Assembly (NCBI GenBank): GCA_022578965.1
Contig: MU400531.1
Span: 310,001-374,000, forward strand
Length of the DNA stretch: 64,000 nt
Direction of reading: 5' to 3'
Source: Xylaria sp. FL1777
Lineage: Eukaryota > Ascomycota > Sordariomycetes > Xylariales > Xylariaceae
A program made the position numbers and the translations under genes. Numbering within the stretch: position 1 is the first letter of the stretch; every line of letters starts with the position of its first letter. Positions 23,197 through 33,258 of the stretch are shown in pieces. Below the pieces are notes generated by a model. The model saw only the letters and a list, made by a program, of their open reading frames with translations. It was not told where the DNA came from and ran no database searches.

Positions 23197-24065
23197 CTAC
23201 AAATGTTGGTGAAAGAAATTGAGTGCAAGCTGATAGCCTCTCTCATACTCTGCCTTCACTCTGTCATCCTTAAGATTGGCACGGGCACTCATGAACCCGT
23301 GAACCTGGTCGCTGAACCTCTCAACATGCTTCGGCACATTGAGATGCTCCTCATACTCCTTCACAGTCTCAACTGACTCGTCCTTGGACGCAAGTAGCAT
23401 CGTAGGGATCTTGACTCGCGCAGCATCGCCTACATCGACTAGAGCCGGCGACGTTTGGACTGCAACCTTGAACAACCCGGGTTCGTCGCCCGCGACGATG
23501 CTAGCCATCTTGCCACCCCAGCAATATCCCATGATACCCCAAGACTTGATATTGGTGTTTAGCTTCTCTGCCGCCTGCAAGATCCCCGGTATCTTGGGCT
23601 GATGGATAGGCCAGGTCGCGCCTTTAAACCAGTCGCCGATAAGAGTCTTTTGCTCATCGGTGACCGGCGGGTACCATGCTATATCAACAAAGCTGCCTTC
23701 AAAAAAGTCGGGCACAAAAATCTGGTACGATTGTTCTGTATCTCCTGTGGCCAGTATGTCGGCTCCTTGGAGGGTCTGCGGGAAGAAGCCGAAAACGTCA
23801 TAAACAGATAAGATGGCCTTGTTGGCATCGGGAGGACCAGTCACATCTTTATACAACTCTCATTAGTCTCAATTCCAACAACGTCCACAGCCGAGTCTAC
23901 TCACATGTCTTGATGCCGCCTACATCGATATATTGACCCTTGGGTTCGTAAACTTCATCCACTATAGGTGGAATCCTAGATGAATCTAGTTATAGCTTGC
24001 CGTCGTTAGGTTGTTTATTGCACAGGGCATACATACTTACAACAAGCCTCGCTATGCTTCGACAT
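23197..24065 (-). CDS. Dienelactone hydrolase family protein
   Basis: Three exons: 24065..24041, 23985..23905, 23846..23197 (251 aa). Alpha/beta-hydrolase of the dienelactone hydrolase type: the nucleophile cysteine is in GYCWGGK, the acid in LLASKDESV, the histidine in DQVHGFMSAR. DVFGFFPQTLQGADILA and VPDFFEGSFVDIAW are typical of the fungal cytosolic subfamily, whose natural substrates are mostly unknown. The N-terminus after splicing reads MSKHSEAC then YSSRIPPIVDEVYEPKG; the family usually has a Cys pair here, so the first junction (acceptor at 23986) is the least certain. The second junction (GIKT/YVTGPP) is firm. Confidence 0.88.
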
Positions 24066-25625
24066 CTCGCCGTCGAAAGTGCAGACCGTCAATTAGTTTC
24101 ACTCTACGTCCTGCTTGATTTGATGCAGAAAATCTGAGCACGAAGTCAACTATTTTTACTACCTAATGTCCTACTATACTTAAATATGTGCTCTTGTCAT
24201 TCTGTTGGCTTCTATAGTGACATAGACCCCGAATCGAGTCCAATGAAATCCACTTAGAGGAGACAAGATCCATACGCTCGAACGCTGTAGCTTACCAACA
24301 TATAACCATATGGTACATATAAGTGGTCGGAAATTCCAAATAGAGAGTTAATACGTAGGTATCAACACCTACCCCATCTCCGTCGGTGAGGACGGCGTGG
24401 GTCACAAAACCCCACTCCCAAGGGAAAAGAGTAGAAGAAAAAAAAGGATCTCTCGATGTGTGGACGAACTCGACACTCGCAAGCAGGTAGCAAGCTCGCT
24501 AAACTAGGCTCAGAAGCCGGACTCTACTAGTAGGAATAGTATTCGCCTGGCGGCACATGTTTACATCGGACCTAGAGAGCCGCTAAGCACTAGAGGATTT
24601 TTGTCGATTTGGATAGTCGTACAGTAGATACGTAGTAGGCAGTTGTAGATATGCCATGGATAAATATCGGTGACACACGTCATCGGAGACATAAGTACAT
24701 CTCTACACGCTAGTCTAGGCAGATATCATTTCTGCCGATTGCCGTGATATTGGCGAATCGGGATCCGAATCGCGGCGTGAGTAAGGGATGTAAGTAGTTG
24801 GTATCGAAACGGACGGGATCACGGGGTTTCGCCACGGACAATAACAACAACAACAAATAACGCTCAGCTGCCAGAGGTCAAGCCGCACAAAGGCGGTGTG
24901 AAGCCGAGACCCTGCGAGTGGCTCACTCGCAGACGTTAGGCTCGCTATGTCTTGCCTTGCCGATGCGCGTAATCAACGTTGTAATACATCATATATCATA
25001 TATCATATTGAGATTGCCCATGCACTACTAAAACACTGTCTACAGCCGCAATTCACGCGAGTACATTAGTTTTCTGCAGCATCGTGCTGTCGACGCCTAG
25101 GGGCGTGGTTAGGTAGCATCGCCCCTTGCATACTGAAGTTGGCAGACACGCTCGGGGTGTTCACCTACTACGGAGTGTATTCCGCCTTCCAAATATCAAC
25201 CGCGTACAGTACGGATTATTTTACTCCTCGATTAATCCCCTCATTCGCTCGACGTCATCGTGAATCTACCTCCCTTAACAAGCTGGCGTGATGACAGCTC
25301 ATAATCGTGGGTTGACCTTCCTCGGATCTCTCTCTGCTTGTATACTGCATGTAGATACTATGTACTTAGTCCTATCAAGTTAAGGAGTCTACACGATGGT
25401 GTGTGCGAGAGTACAGTATACCACATGTCGACTACTTCCGTAAAGCGGTACCATAGACATAGAAAGAAGACAACAGGGAGTAAAGACAAAACACAAGGAT
25501 ATAGACTAACCCAACAAAGAAACCTTGTTAACCCACCCTGTGAAGGACAATAGGGACCAATCCCGGCAGTCTAGAAGCCGCGAGCTCGACAGCAATAAGA
25601 GAAACCTGACCTGAAACAGCAGACA
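24066..25625. other. 1.56-kb divergent intergenic region
   Basis: Lies between the divergent dienelactone hydrolase and the 216-aa membrane protein. Contains an (AAC)n tract at about 24843-24856 and an ATATCATATATCATAT stretch near 24990. No coding or tRNA signal. Confidence 0.55.
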
Positions 25626-26276
25626 ATGTATCCAGGACCAACGGACGACGAGCTGGCCCAGCTCCTAGACGAATGCGAGACCGCCCTTTCAACAGTGCGC
25701 AGAACCATCGCCGCGTGTCCCAGGGATCTCGTGGCGAAGGTCGCTCTGCCGCCCCTTGAGCGCTCCCTCAGACAACTCGCGCGCGACGTGCAGGGGTGGA
25801 TAGAAGGCGCTGCTGCTGCTGATGATGATGAAGACAACCACGGTGTGCCGAGCACGGAGCATTTCGATCGGCTGTGTCAGTTTGTGCGGCAGTCGAAGCA
25901 GACCATCATCGGCCCGCAGGCGCAGAAGATCGGGCTAAGGGTGGTGGTGGTGCAGTCTGCCGGACGAATCAGTGGCCTTAGCTTCTACAACATACTGTAC
26001 ATCTTCGCATTATTCGTCGCCCAGGGCCTTGCGGTAGCGGCATTGGACAGGCTCCAGACCTCGCCCTCTTGGATCGGTAATGTCTGGGCGCCGCATCTGG
26101 CCAGTCTGCTCGCGACGTACGTCTTGGTCTTTCAGCATCAGACGTCCTGGATACCGACGCTCTGCTATCTCGTGGCCCAGGGCCTGTGTTTGTGGGTGGC
26201 TGCTCTTTCGGGCCTTTGGGGCATACTTGGGCTGTTGCTGATACTCGTGAATATCGTGCCGGCTCTTCACCGCTAA
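25626..26276 (+). CDS. Small membrane protein of unknown function
   Basis: Single exon, 216 aa, not recognised. The N-terminal half is a soluble helical region (LAQLLDECETALSTVRRTIAA; PPLERSLRQLARDVQGWIEGA) interrupted by a GCT/GAT-repeat-coded acidic run (AAAADDDEDN). The C-terminal half has about three membrane segments: FYNILYIFALFVAQGLAVAAL, HLASLLATYVLVFQH and GLWGILGLLLILVNIVPAL. The ATG at 25626 follows a stop-containing leader. Codon use (C/G third positions) supports a real gene. No motif suggests an activity. Confidence 0.7.
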   Translation: MYPGPTDDELAQLLDECETALSTVRRTIAACPRDLVAKVALPPLERSLRQLARDVQGWIEGAAAADDDEDNHGVPSTEHFDRLCQFVRQSKQTIIGPQAQKIGLRVVVVQSAGRISGLSFYNILYIFALFVAQGLAVAALDRLQTSPSWIGNVWAPHLASLLATYVLVFQHQTSWIPTLCYLVAQGLCLWVAALSGLWGILGLLLILVNIVPALHR

Positions 26277-26589
26277 CCGGTATGGGAGACATGGGGCTAT
26301 AGAGGGCCAGGAATGAGTTATGGATATGCATATAATCTTCCCAGTATTTTTTTGGTGAGCGTTGATGCGGATAATAGAGGACCTGTGGAGATGTAGGAGC
26401 AAGGTTCGCAGAAGGAAGACCGGGAGACTCAAAAGAAAAGACATTATTACATATTCTTGTATTCTATGCTCCTTCGTGGCTCATAGGTAAATATACAGTC
26501 TTCAGAGATAGACGATGTACAAAGATATACAAAGATCCATCTTCCGAGTCTAAGACAAAATATGACTAAATAATATTGGATAAAAGACA
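26277..26589. other. Convergent 3' intergenic
   Basis: 313-bp spacer between the membrane protein and MRH4, AT-rich; both 3' ends are expected here. Confidence 0.55.
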
Positions 26590-28491
26590 TTATAGCAGCG
26601 CCTGGCCCATATACATGCTCTCTCTAACCTCGGCGACGATATCGCGTCGGTCATAGCGGCCCACTAATACAATGCCTCGTGCTCGTCTACCCATACGCCC
26701 AATGCGACCTAGACGATGGATGAAGTCAATAGTCGTGTGGGGTACATCGTACAAGATGACGTGTCGAACAGCTAACGTATCGATGCCCCGGGAAGCAATA
26801 TCGGTCGCTACGAGGACTTTGGTGTTGGGGAGTCTCCGTCCAGCGAACGGCCGTGAACTATCTGGTAGTTTAGCCACCACGGGCTCGGCAGACGTAAACG
26901 ACTGTAGCATCTCGGACTGACGCTGCTCTAGGGTGTCACGGTGGAGTGCTGCGGCATCGATGCCTTTGGAGACGAGGTAATCGGCGACTTTTTGAGTCTT
27001 CTCCCTCTCGTTCACAAATACCATGATGTGCTGAACTGCTATCTCGTCAGGCACAGGTCCTTCATGACGAGCGGCGTCCTTGCCGATAGACCAAATGGCG
27101 TCGGCGCAAGCTAGGTCTTTGTTGTTGAGGTACGGATCTATCGACACATCAATAACGCCAAGCTGTACACGGCGAGGAATTGCATGCAGATTTGGTGTTG
27201 TGATCCGGTTCATGTTTGGAAATTGCTTCTCGAGATAATTATCTAGCCGTTTGGGGATGGTGGCGGAGCAGAGAATGAGTTGCTGAACAGAGGGCAATGC
27301 ACGATCTATAATGGACGATGTCTCTGACGAAAAGCTGCGGTCAAAAAGGGAGTCTGCCTCGTCAACGATCAAATGGCTAATTCGGGACAGAATGTTCGGG
27401 TCCGAATCGGCCATAGATGCGAGCAGATGCGGCGTAGCAATAACAACATCAATGCCTCTGGGTGAGTACATGGAGCTCTGTATAACTTTGGCAGACACAT
27501 GGGCCGAGAACCCAGAAGACTTGAATTTGATCGCATGTGAAAGGGACTTTACGACGGCCCCAACCTGGTCAACTAGCTCGGCTGTAGGAACGAGAATGAC
27601 CACTCTGGGGCGCGCCGTAGTAGGATGCGGCTCGAATTCTCGAGGTCCTACATATCCAGGCTCATTCATTGCCGCTGCTTGTTTTTCAAAAGCCTCACGA
27701 TAAGCAGTAATCTCGGAATCGGCTGCCTCCGCTATTTTTAGCGCGTTGAGTGCAGGTACAAGGTAGGCGAGAGTCTTGCCGGAGCCAGTTTCGGCGGCCA
27801 GTAGGAACTCCTGTCTTCCAGATCTAGAGGTTTCGGACCTCGAGCTGCGGCGGCCTATCTTCTGTCCTAACAATGCTGGTATTGCTAATCGCTGAATAGG
27901 TGTTGGCCTGATATCCTCTAGTCTCTTCAGCGCATCGTCCTTGATGGCCAATTTGACTGAGGGCAGCAGATCGAGCTGGTCAAAAGACTCCAGTGCGATT
28001 CTCGACTTTGCCTTTGTTCTATCCCGGTACGAGATGGTATGGAGAGAGCCCCGCATCTTCATGGCCTTTACTCGTGGACCACGCGTCCCGCTGCCGTCAT
28101 CCGGATTTCTGCCGCCTCGACGGGCGTCGCGGGGAGAGTTGCGCGGGGTGTCGCGGGGGGATTTGCGCGGGTTGTCGCGCGACGGCTGTCTCGCATCTTC
28201 TCGTACTCGCGCAAAAGTCTGGTTCATGCCGCCGAAAGGTCCCTCTGATCGCCGACGGGGTGTTCTGCCACCACGACTATCCGTGTCCCCTTCCGGGGCT
28301 CGTGCGACACGATCCGAGAGCACCATCCGCGAAGGTCTAGGTCTCGCCTTCGCCCGTTCGTAGAAAAGTCGCTGGGCGGAGAAAAGTCGCTGGGCGGCCC
28401 ATGGCTGGCGTGCGCTTTGGGAGACCACTCGTGTCGTTACCGTGAATAAACAAGACGGGCAAATAGGTCTTGAGGCGAACACACTGATCAT
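26590..28491 (-). CDS. MRH4: Mitochondrial DEAD-box RNA helicase MRH4
   Basis: Single exon, 633 aa from the ATG at 28491; the frame is open further upstream but without an ATG. The N-terminus is rich in Arg/Ser and lacks acidic residues (MISVFASRPICPSCLFTV), as expected for a mitochondrial presequence. Helicase motifs are in order: Q motif RPTPIQRLAIPALL, motif I AAETGSGKT, Ia VPTAELVDQ, Ib TPHLLA, II VDEADSLFD (DEAD), III CSAT, IV HIMVFVNEREK, V VATDIASRGID, VI HRLGRIGRMGRR. The specific pattern (VDEADSLFD, GKTLAYLVPALNAL) matches Mrh4, which helps assemble the large mitochondrial ribosomal subunit. An 18-bp tandem duplication encodes the repeated AQRLFS in the leader. Confidence 0.93.
   Translation of the reverse strand: MISVFASRPICPSCLFTVTTRVVSQSARQPWAAQRLFSAQRLFYERAKARPRPSRMVLSDRVARAPEGDTDSRGGRTPRRRSEGPFGGMNQTFARVREDARQPSRDNPRKSPRDTPRNSPRDARRGGRNPDDGSGTRGPRVKAMKMRGSLHTISYRDRTKAKSRIALESFDQLDLLPSVKLAIKDDALKRLEDIRPTPIQRLAIPALLGQKIGRRSSRSETSRSGRQEFLLAAETGSGKTLAYLVPALNALKIAEAADSEITAYREAFEKQAAAMNEPGYVGPREFEPHPTTARPRVVILVPTAELVDQVGAVVKSLSHAIKFKSSGFSAHVSAKVIQSSMYSPRGIDVVIATPHLLASMADSDPNILSRISHLIVDEADSLFDRSFSSETSSIIDRALPSVQQLILCSATIPKRLDNYLEKQFPNMNRITTPNLHAIPRRVQLGVIDVSIDPYLNNKDLACADAIWSIGKDAARHEGPVPDEIAVQHIMVFVNEREKTQKVADYLVSKGIDAAALHRDTLEQRQSEMLQSFTSAEPVVAKLPDSSRPFAGRRLPNTKVLVATDIASRGIDTLAVRHVILYDVPHTTIDFIHRLGRIGRMGRRARGIVLVGRYDRRDIVAEVRESMYMGQALL
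28363..28398 (-). repeat. 18-bp tandem duplication in MRH4 leader
   Basis: Two adjacent copies, 28363-28380 and 28381-28398, differ only in the last base. They encode AQRLFS followed by AQRLFY in the mitochondrial targeting region. Confidence 0.9.
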
Positions 28492-28810
28492 TGCAGATTC
28501 AAAACAAGCTATCGTAGATCGACGTAGATATACGGGCCGGTGATCACCTAGCGAATGTGGCTGACGACTCCCTATACAATGATCAAGCCAAGTTGTCAGG
28601 TGTATTCTGTTTACCAAAGAGTTTTTTTTTAAAAATTCGGCCGATATCTCTGCTGTAGATAATAGGTACCTAGGTACCGGTGTGAATGCGCTAATGACGC
28701 AGCTAGATGGGATGTTGGCCCGTGCTTTCTTTCCTAAATTGGCAATTTGGGTACATGTAAGTATACTAGGTACCTATGTAGGTAGGTTGCCTTCTTTCTA
28801 CAGACTTCAA

Positions 28811-28832
28811 ACTACCTACCTAGGTAGGTAGT
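28811..28832. repeat. 22-bp perfect palindrome
   Basis: ACTACCTACCT followed directly by its exact reverse complement. It is the longest member in this window of the scattered CCTAGGTAGGTA motif and could extrude as a cruciform. Confidence 0.9.
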
Positions 28833-29030
28833 ATACCTAATAGGTATGATCCAGTAGACTATATTTTCTAACTACATTTGTGGTTACTTTACGAATAGGT
28901 AGCTAGCTATACGTGTTCAAAGAGGACTTCGGAAGATGTTCATTCAAACATACCTACATATGCTTTAACAGTATCATCGGTAAGCCTTAATACTAAAAAT
29001 TAAAGAATAACTAGCATCTTCACTAAAAGA

Positions 29031-29155
29031 GGGTGTTGCACGTTTAATGTAAACCTACGCAGCCTCCGATAAGCTGGATGGGGCTATGTTTCACCATTTA
29101 TAGTTAATATAAATGGTGTAATCTTTTTAGAAGGGTAGGTTTTGCGTTAACACCC
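29031..29155. repeat. Foldback sequence, possible MITE relic
   Basis: Imperfect inverted ends: GGGTGTT (29031) ... AAACCTAC (29051) pair with GTAGGTTT (29135) ... AACACCC (29149-29155). In the centre CACCATTTA (29092-29100) pairs with TAAATGGTG (29110-29118) across a 9-nt loop. No clear target-site duplication, so the element status is tentative. Confidence 0.4.
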
Positions 29156-31101
29156 TAGTCCATATATCAGAAAACAGTCCCTTGGTGCCCATCTAGGTTT
29201 TGCGACTCTTAGTCCTGATACAAAGAAAGAAACTACAACGTCGTCATCGACGAATCAGGAAAACTCCCGCGTTTTTTTTTGGTTTGTTTTGTGACTTTCG
29301 GTCCATCTTTCGGTCTGTCTTGTCAAAGTGGATTCTCCCCAGGGTGCTTGCTATTTATTATGTCTCACTGCTGTGCTCGCCCTTTTCAGTAAGCTCGGTC
29401 TCACGTCGAAAGACTCCAGACCTCGGACTCGTATTTAGTTGGACAGTACAGTGTAGAATCTCAGGGTCTGATACAATTGCAATTGTGGGGGGCCGATGAC
29501 ATGGTGTTGTATACCGTTCAGCGGGTATCTACTAAATTATTCTTAAAACTGGCCGCTGATTTGCAGTTGTATTAGTCAAGGGCGCGCATGTATATTATTT
29601 CCTGGTGCATTATTAATGATACGATGCTTAGATATGAGGAGAGACGGAAGATTATACACGACCGGAATACCGTAGGGATAGATTGTTAGTTAGTTGCGGT
29701 GTCGTAGATTTTCGGGCCCGGTATCTGGGTTGAATTGTATTAGATCTGTGGCGTTCGATCTTGCGCCGCGAAAACGGCTAGCTCGGGCCATCAGACCTCT
29801 CTGTGTGCGGGGAAAGTAATTACCACCTCTCGACGAGACCTCAATCTTTAAGTCGAGAATCCAATAGGTCCAAGAAAGCAGAGAGTTGTGTCGTCAAGCT
29901 CTGTATCCCTCCCTGTTAAGCTCCGAGATAGTATAGAGCAAACAGCCAGAATTAAGAAAGAAGAGTCATGTTGCGAAGACTTTGGAGTATTCACAGCTCG
30001 CTACATTACTGGAGTGAAACCTGACGTTTGTGCTTGGTCAAAATTCTATTTACGTTAGATTGTCTGTCTCATAGCCCACATCCCGATGCCGTAACATGGT
30101 GCAACGTGCGTAAAGACCATCTAAACTCTCTAAACTCAACATGCTGAAGCCTACAAAGAGTTTCTTCGAGCCATTGCTTTGAAGAATATTTCGAGATGCT
30201 TGCATACAGCGTGATATGTTCTACTTAAAGGCCATGGTTACATATTCATTCTCTTTTCGCACCACCTTCTGAAAAGCTATGGCCCAGAGCAATTCGGTAT
30301 CACTGATTTGAGACAAGTCCCCGGAATAAAATTTTGTAGGTGTCATCTTAACTCTTGATGTTTTCAACTTCCATTATAGCTAGGGTTTGCTTGTCCCACG
30401 GTATTAGCGATACGTAGGCATTTCATAATTATGTCGAGGCTCTGGTTACAGGATGGCATACCTGACTATCAAAGAGCTACCGATTGTCGTTGCTGGATTC
30501 GCAGATCAGCACTACCGATCCACGAATCGACAAATGCGGATGAGCTAGTCTTAGCGACTTCCAATCGTACCTAGTTACACTGATGGGGATTGCCTCCCAA
30601 TTGACAGAGGCGATGTTGGTCTTTGGTGGATATTTCCCTAGAGGGCCTTACGTGAAACTTGGGGAGTTTCTAGGTTGGCAATCATACAGGCAATCTTGTG
30701 GTCTTCGTCCATTGTTAGCGACTTGGTTATAGAATTCTAACAACGGTGAGTGTCATCATAGTACTCGATATCCCTGCTCTAGATAGTATTTTATGAAATG
30801 TGGAACCGTGTTTGATGCTATAAATAAGATGCACGCATATTTACTAGCTAATGTATTATAAGGATCAGATGGAGGTAGGTAGTCTCTTAAACTTCTATCT
30901 AAAATACAGGTAATTAGTTACCTTAATTATGTTTTATGTCAATTGCGAACAAAAGATTATACCTAAGTATAAAAGAAACGATTCGTAGCGGAATAAGGTA
31001 GCAATTGCGCTTGGATACGTCTATATGAATAAAAGGGTGAAGTTTCTTGAACCTGGAGATCTCCGGACTTGGCAAAGCTCCCAACCAGACTAATGCAATT
31101 A

Positions 31102-31340
31102 CAGGTCTCTAGGATGATAATCGTTTAGCGTTACGCTAGATGCTAAGAAAGAAAGAGTACTGTTAATTATAAGGCTAGCATATAATTCTTATAGAAAAAT
31201 AACTGTTGATCAGTCTTGAAGCTTTTTTGCTACTTTGGAGCCCTTGCTCAGTAAGTAGATATAGAAAAATTTCTTACCAAAACCCCCCTGCCGGTACAAG
31301 CCTTAGCGTAACGCTAAACGATTATCATCCTAGAGACCTG
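31102..31340. mobile_element. 239-bp MITE with 37-bp perfect TIRs
   Basis: The left end (31102-31138, beginning CAGGTCTCTAGG) is the exact reverse complement of the right end (31304-31340). Both ends are flanked by TA (31100-31101 and 31341-31342), as expected for Tc1/mariner-Fot1/pogo-type insertion. The 165-bp interior has no ORF, so the element is non-autonomous. A diverged copy of its right half lies at 58311-58417. It sits about 560 bp upstream of the secreted-protein ATG. Confidence 0.85.
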
Positions 31341-31694
31341 TAGAGCAATGGGATTTGCACTACGTAAGAAAAACTCGCGAATTCTTAAGACCATACCCAT
31401 ATGATAGGTAGTAGGTATACTCAGTATGTGACTTACCCCTGGCCAGCCCTGGTCAGCCAAGGCCTTGAAACTGTCTACCCCAGGTTTATTAGCCGAGATG
31501 GGCGCGATCCACATCGCCTCAGATCCGCTGAAACGTCGCAGCTTGTCTGCCATCACTGGAAGTGGTTATCGAGACCGGCGCTACCAGCCATCTCAACCTT
31601 GAAAGAGGCCTGTGATGTAACATGGTGATGTTTTGTGTCCTGCTCCAGATGAATATGAGCGCTTGGAAACAACACTTTAGTCGTTGGGCTCGGT

Positions 31695-31702
31695 CTATAA
31701 AG
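31695..31702 (+). promoter_or_regulatory. TATA-like box of secreted protein gene
   Basis: CTATAAAG about 200 bp before the ATG at 31905, followed by a pyrimidine-rich stretch (CTCCTTCCCCCTTTTCT), the usual layout of a strongly expressed fungal gene. Inferred, not proven. Confidence 0.4.
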
Positions 31703-31904
31703 CGCTCTGTTCGCATTCCATAGAGACGAAAATCTACTCTTCTCATCACAGCATCACTTACACATTGAGCACCTCTCCTTCCCCCTTTTCTGTCTTTATC
31801 CTGCTTCTTCGAATACGTGGCTGGTCTTCCACATTTTCTTCATCGCGCCTAGTTGCATTTACCTAAACAATCCTTCTTTAACACATTCACTACCAATCGC
31901 AATC

Positions 31905-32347
31905 ATGCAGTTCTGGCACATTCTCGTTCTCGCTACCTCGGCCACCGCCCTGGTTCTACCTCGTCACCACGCCGGCCAGCAAGCTAGTAAGACAATCCCT
32001 GAGCCTTGTTCACGGTGAGCCTGTCGCTGACAACATTAGATAATGGCAATGGCAATGGCAATGGCAATGCCGTTGCTAACGCTAACGCTAACGGTAACTT
32101 CCGTGGTGGTAATAATGCCAATGCCAATGCCAATGCCAACGCCGCCAACGCCAATGCCAATAATGCCAACGCCAATGCGGCGGCCGCCTGCAACAACAAT
32201 GTAAGTGGTTCGCTGCCTCGCCCTGCTCTATGGGTTTGAGTGGTGTTAAAATTAGGTTGCTAACTCAAACTGTAGAATAAGCGACATCACGCAGGGCAGA
32301 CGGCGAATGCTGGCAACAACAACAACAATGCTGCCAACTGCAACTAA
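31905..32347 (+). CDS. Small secreted Asn/Ala/Gly-repeat protein
   Basis: Three exons: 31905..31986, 32040..32200, 32276..32347 (104 aa). Donors are GTAAGA and GTAAGT, both in correct phase. Residues 1 to about 17 (MQFWHILVLATSATALV) form a signal peptide. Next comes LPRHHAGQQA, then a GN/NA repeat (NGNGNGNGN; NANANANAN) encoded by GGC-AAT and GCC-AAT arrays, then CNNNNKRHHAGQTANAGN and the end AANCN. RHHAGQ occurs twice, after LP and after NK; KR is a Kex2-type site, so a peptide beginning HHAGQTA could be released. Only two cysteines are present, so it is not a hydrophobin or typical Cys-rich effector. No tailoring genes lie beside it. Function unknown; secretion is inferred from the signal peptide. 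Confidence 0.75.
32040..32190 (+). repeat. GGC-AAT / GCC-AAT hexanucleotide array
   Basis: Imperfect 6-bp coding repeats inside exon 2 of the secreted protein; they encode the GN and NA dipeptide runs and are prone to length change. Confidence 0.85.
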
Positions 32348-33258
32348 AAAAAAAGGGGGGGGGGAGAAAATCAACATAAGCGAAACCGAGGCAATACCAA
32401 AAGAGTGCCTTTCCCGGGATCATAAGGTGTCATTGAGCAACAGAGCCTGACAAGATTCGAGTTCGCTGGAAGGAGAAGAGGATATTTACCGTAATGTACT
32501 AGTTTTATACATTCGGAGAATGCAGTATAAATAATAGAAAAAGTAAAGTGAGACTTCTATGATAGGTGAATCATGTGTACTACTTTTATGTAAGTGAGCG
32601 TGTGCATGCAATGATGATCAGTAATCAACCAGGGATCTTCACCAAGGGTACCTACGCTAGTGTGGATCCCGTTGCAAAAGAATGGATGCGAATACTGCTA
32701 GCCACGTGACTGGGCACTTGGACAGTGTGAGTACTTACTCGTACTTATGTCTTGGCACCGTTCTGACCGTGGTCTTCTAGCTTGAGATGCATGGAAAGGG
32801 CCTCGGCAAGCGAAGATGGATTACTACAATGCTTTGCTATAATTCTTCATAATGTGCTCTAGTGGCTTCACTTCTTCACCTGAGATACAGCATCATACGC
32901 CTCTTCCGAGTAATCGGCCATAACAATTTCTGACACAAGACTGCACTCGGAATACCTACACACAATGTCCACTGTGCGCTTTTTTCTCCTCAGTCAGCCG
33001 TCATTCTAAGCATCTTATTTATGAGCCGAGACTGGCTCCCTTCCCTTCACCATTCGTACAAAGATTTGACATATGCATGAACTTCATTGCCGCCCTTAAA
33101 AAGAAATCTCTCAATCTCCCACATTTTGCACTAAATCTCAGCAAGCAACCAATTCCTGCTAAACTCTGCTGGTATCAGACAGAAGGCTTCATAAATCCGA
33201 ACTCGCCATACCACACCCCCAGCCATTGTCCGTGCGTAGAAAAGCCACATCGACTGAG
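32348..33258. other. Intergenic region
   Basis: Starts with the end of an A-run and a G10 run directly after the stop codon, then AT-rich DNA with the promoter of the next plus-strand gene. No gene seen. Confidence 0.55.

Larger units (their letters stand above)
28492..31904. other. 3.4-kb gene-poor, repeat-bearing region
   Basis: Between the divergent MRH4 and the small secreted protein gene. It holds several CCTAGGTAGGTA palindromes (28660-28845), a foldback sequence (29031-29155), a TA-flanked inverted-repeat element (31102-31340) and a TATA-like box (31695). The rest is AT-rich. No protein-coding signal; the 99-aa frame at 29200 is not protein-like. Confidence 0.6.

Noticed and set aside
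24840..24960. Possible tRNA-like hairpins
   Set aside because: Stem GCGAGTGGCTCACTCGC is present but A-box and B-box signals and an acceptor stem are missing.
29200..29499. 99-aa plus-strand frame
   Set aside because: Begins at a non-ATG codon in the listed frame, basic-rich and low-quality sequence with no family resemblance, in AT-rich DNA.
31984..32239. Leu/Ala-rich frame opposite and other frames across the NA-repeat gene
   Set aside because: They are shadows of the hexanucleotide coding array; the spliced plus-strand model has a signal peptide and consistent phases.
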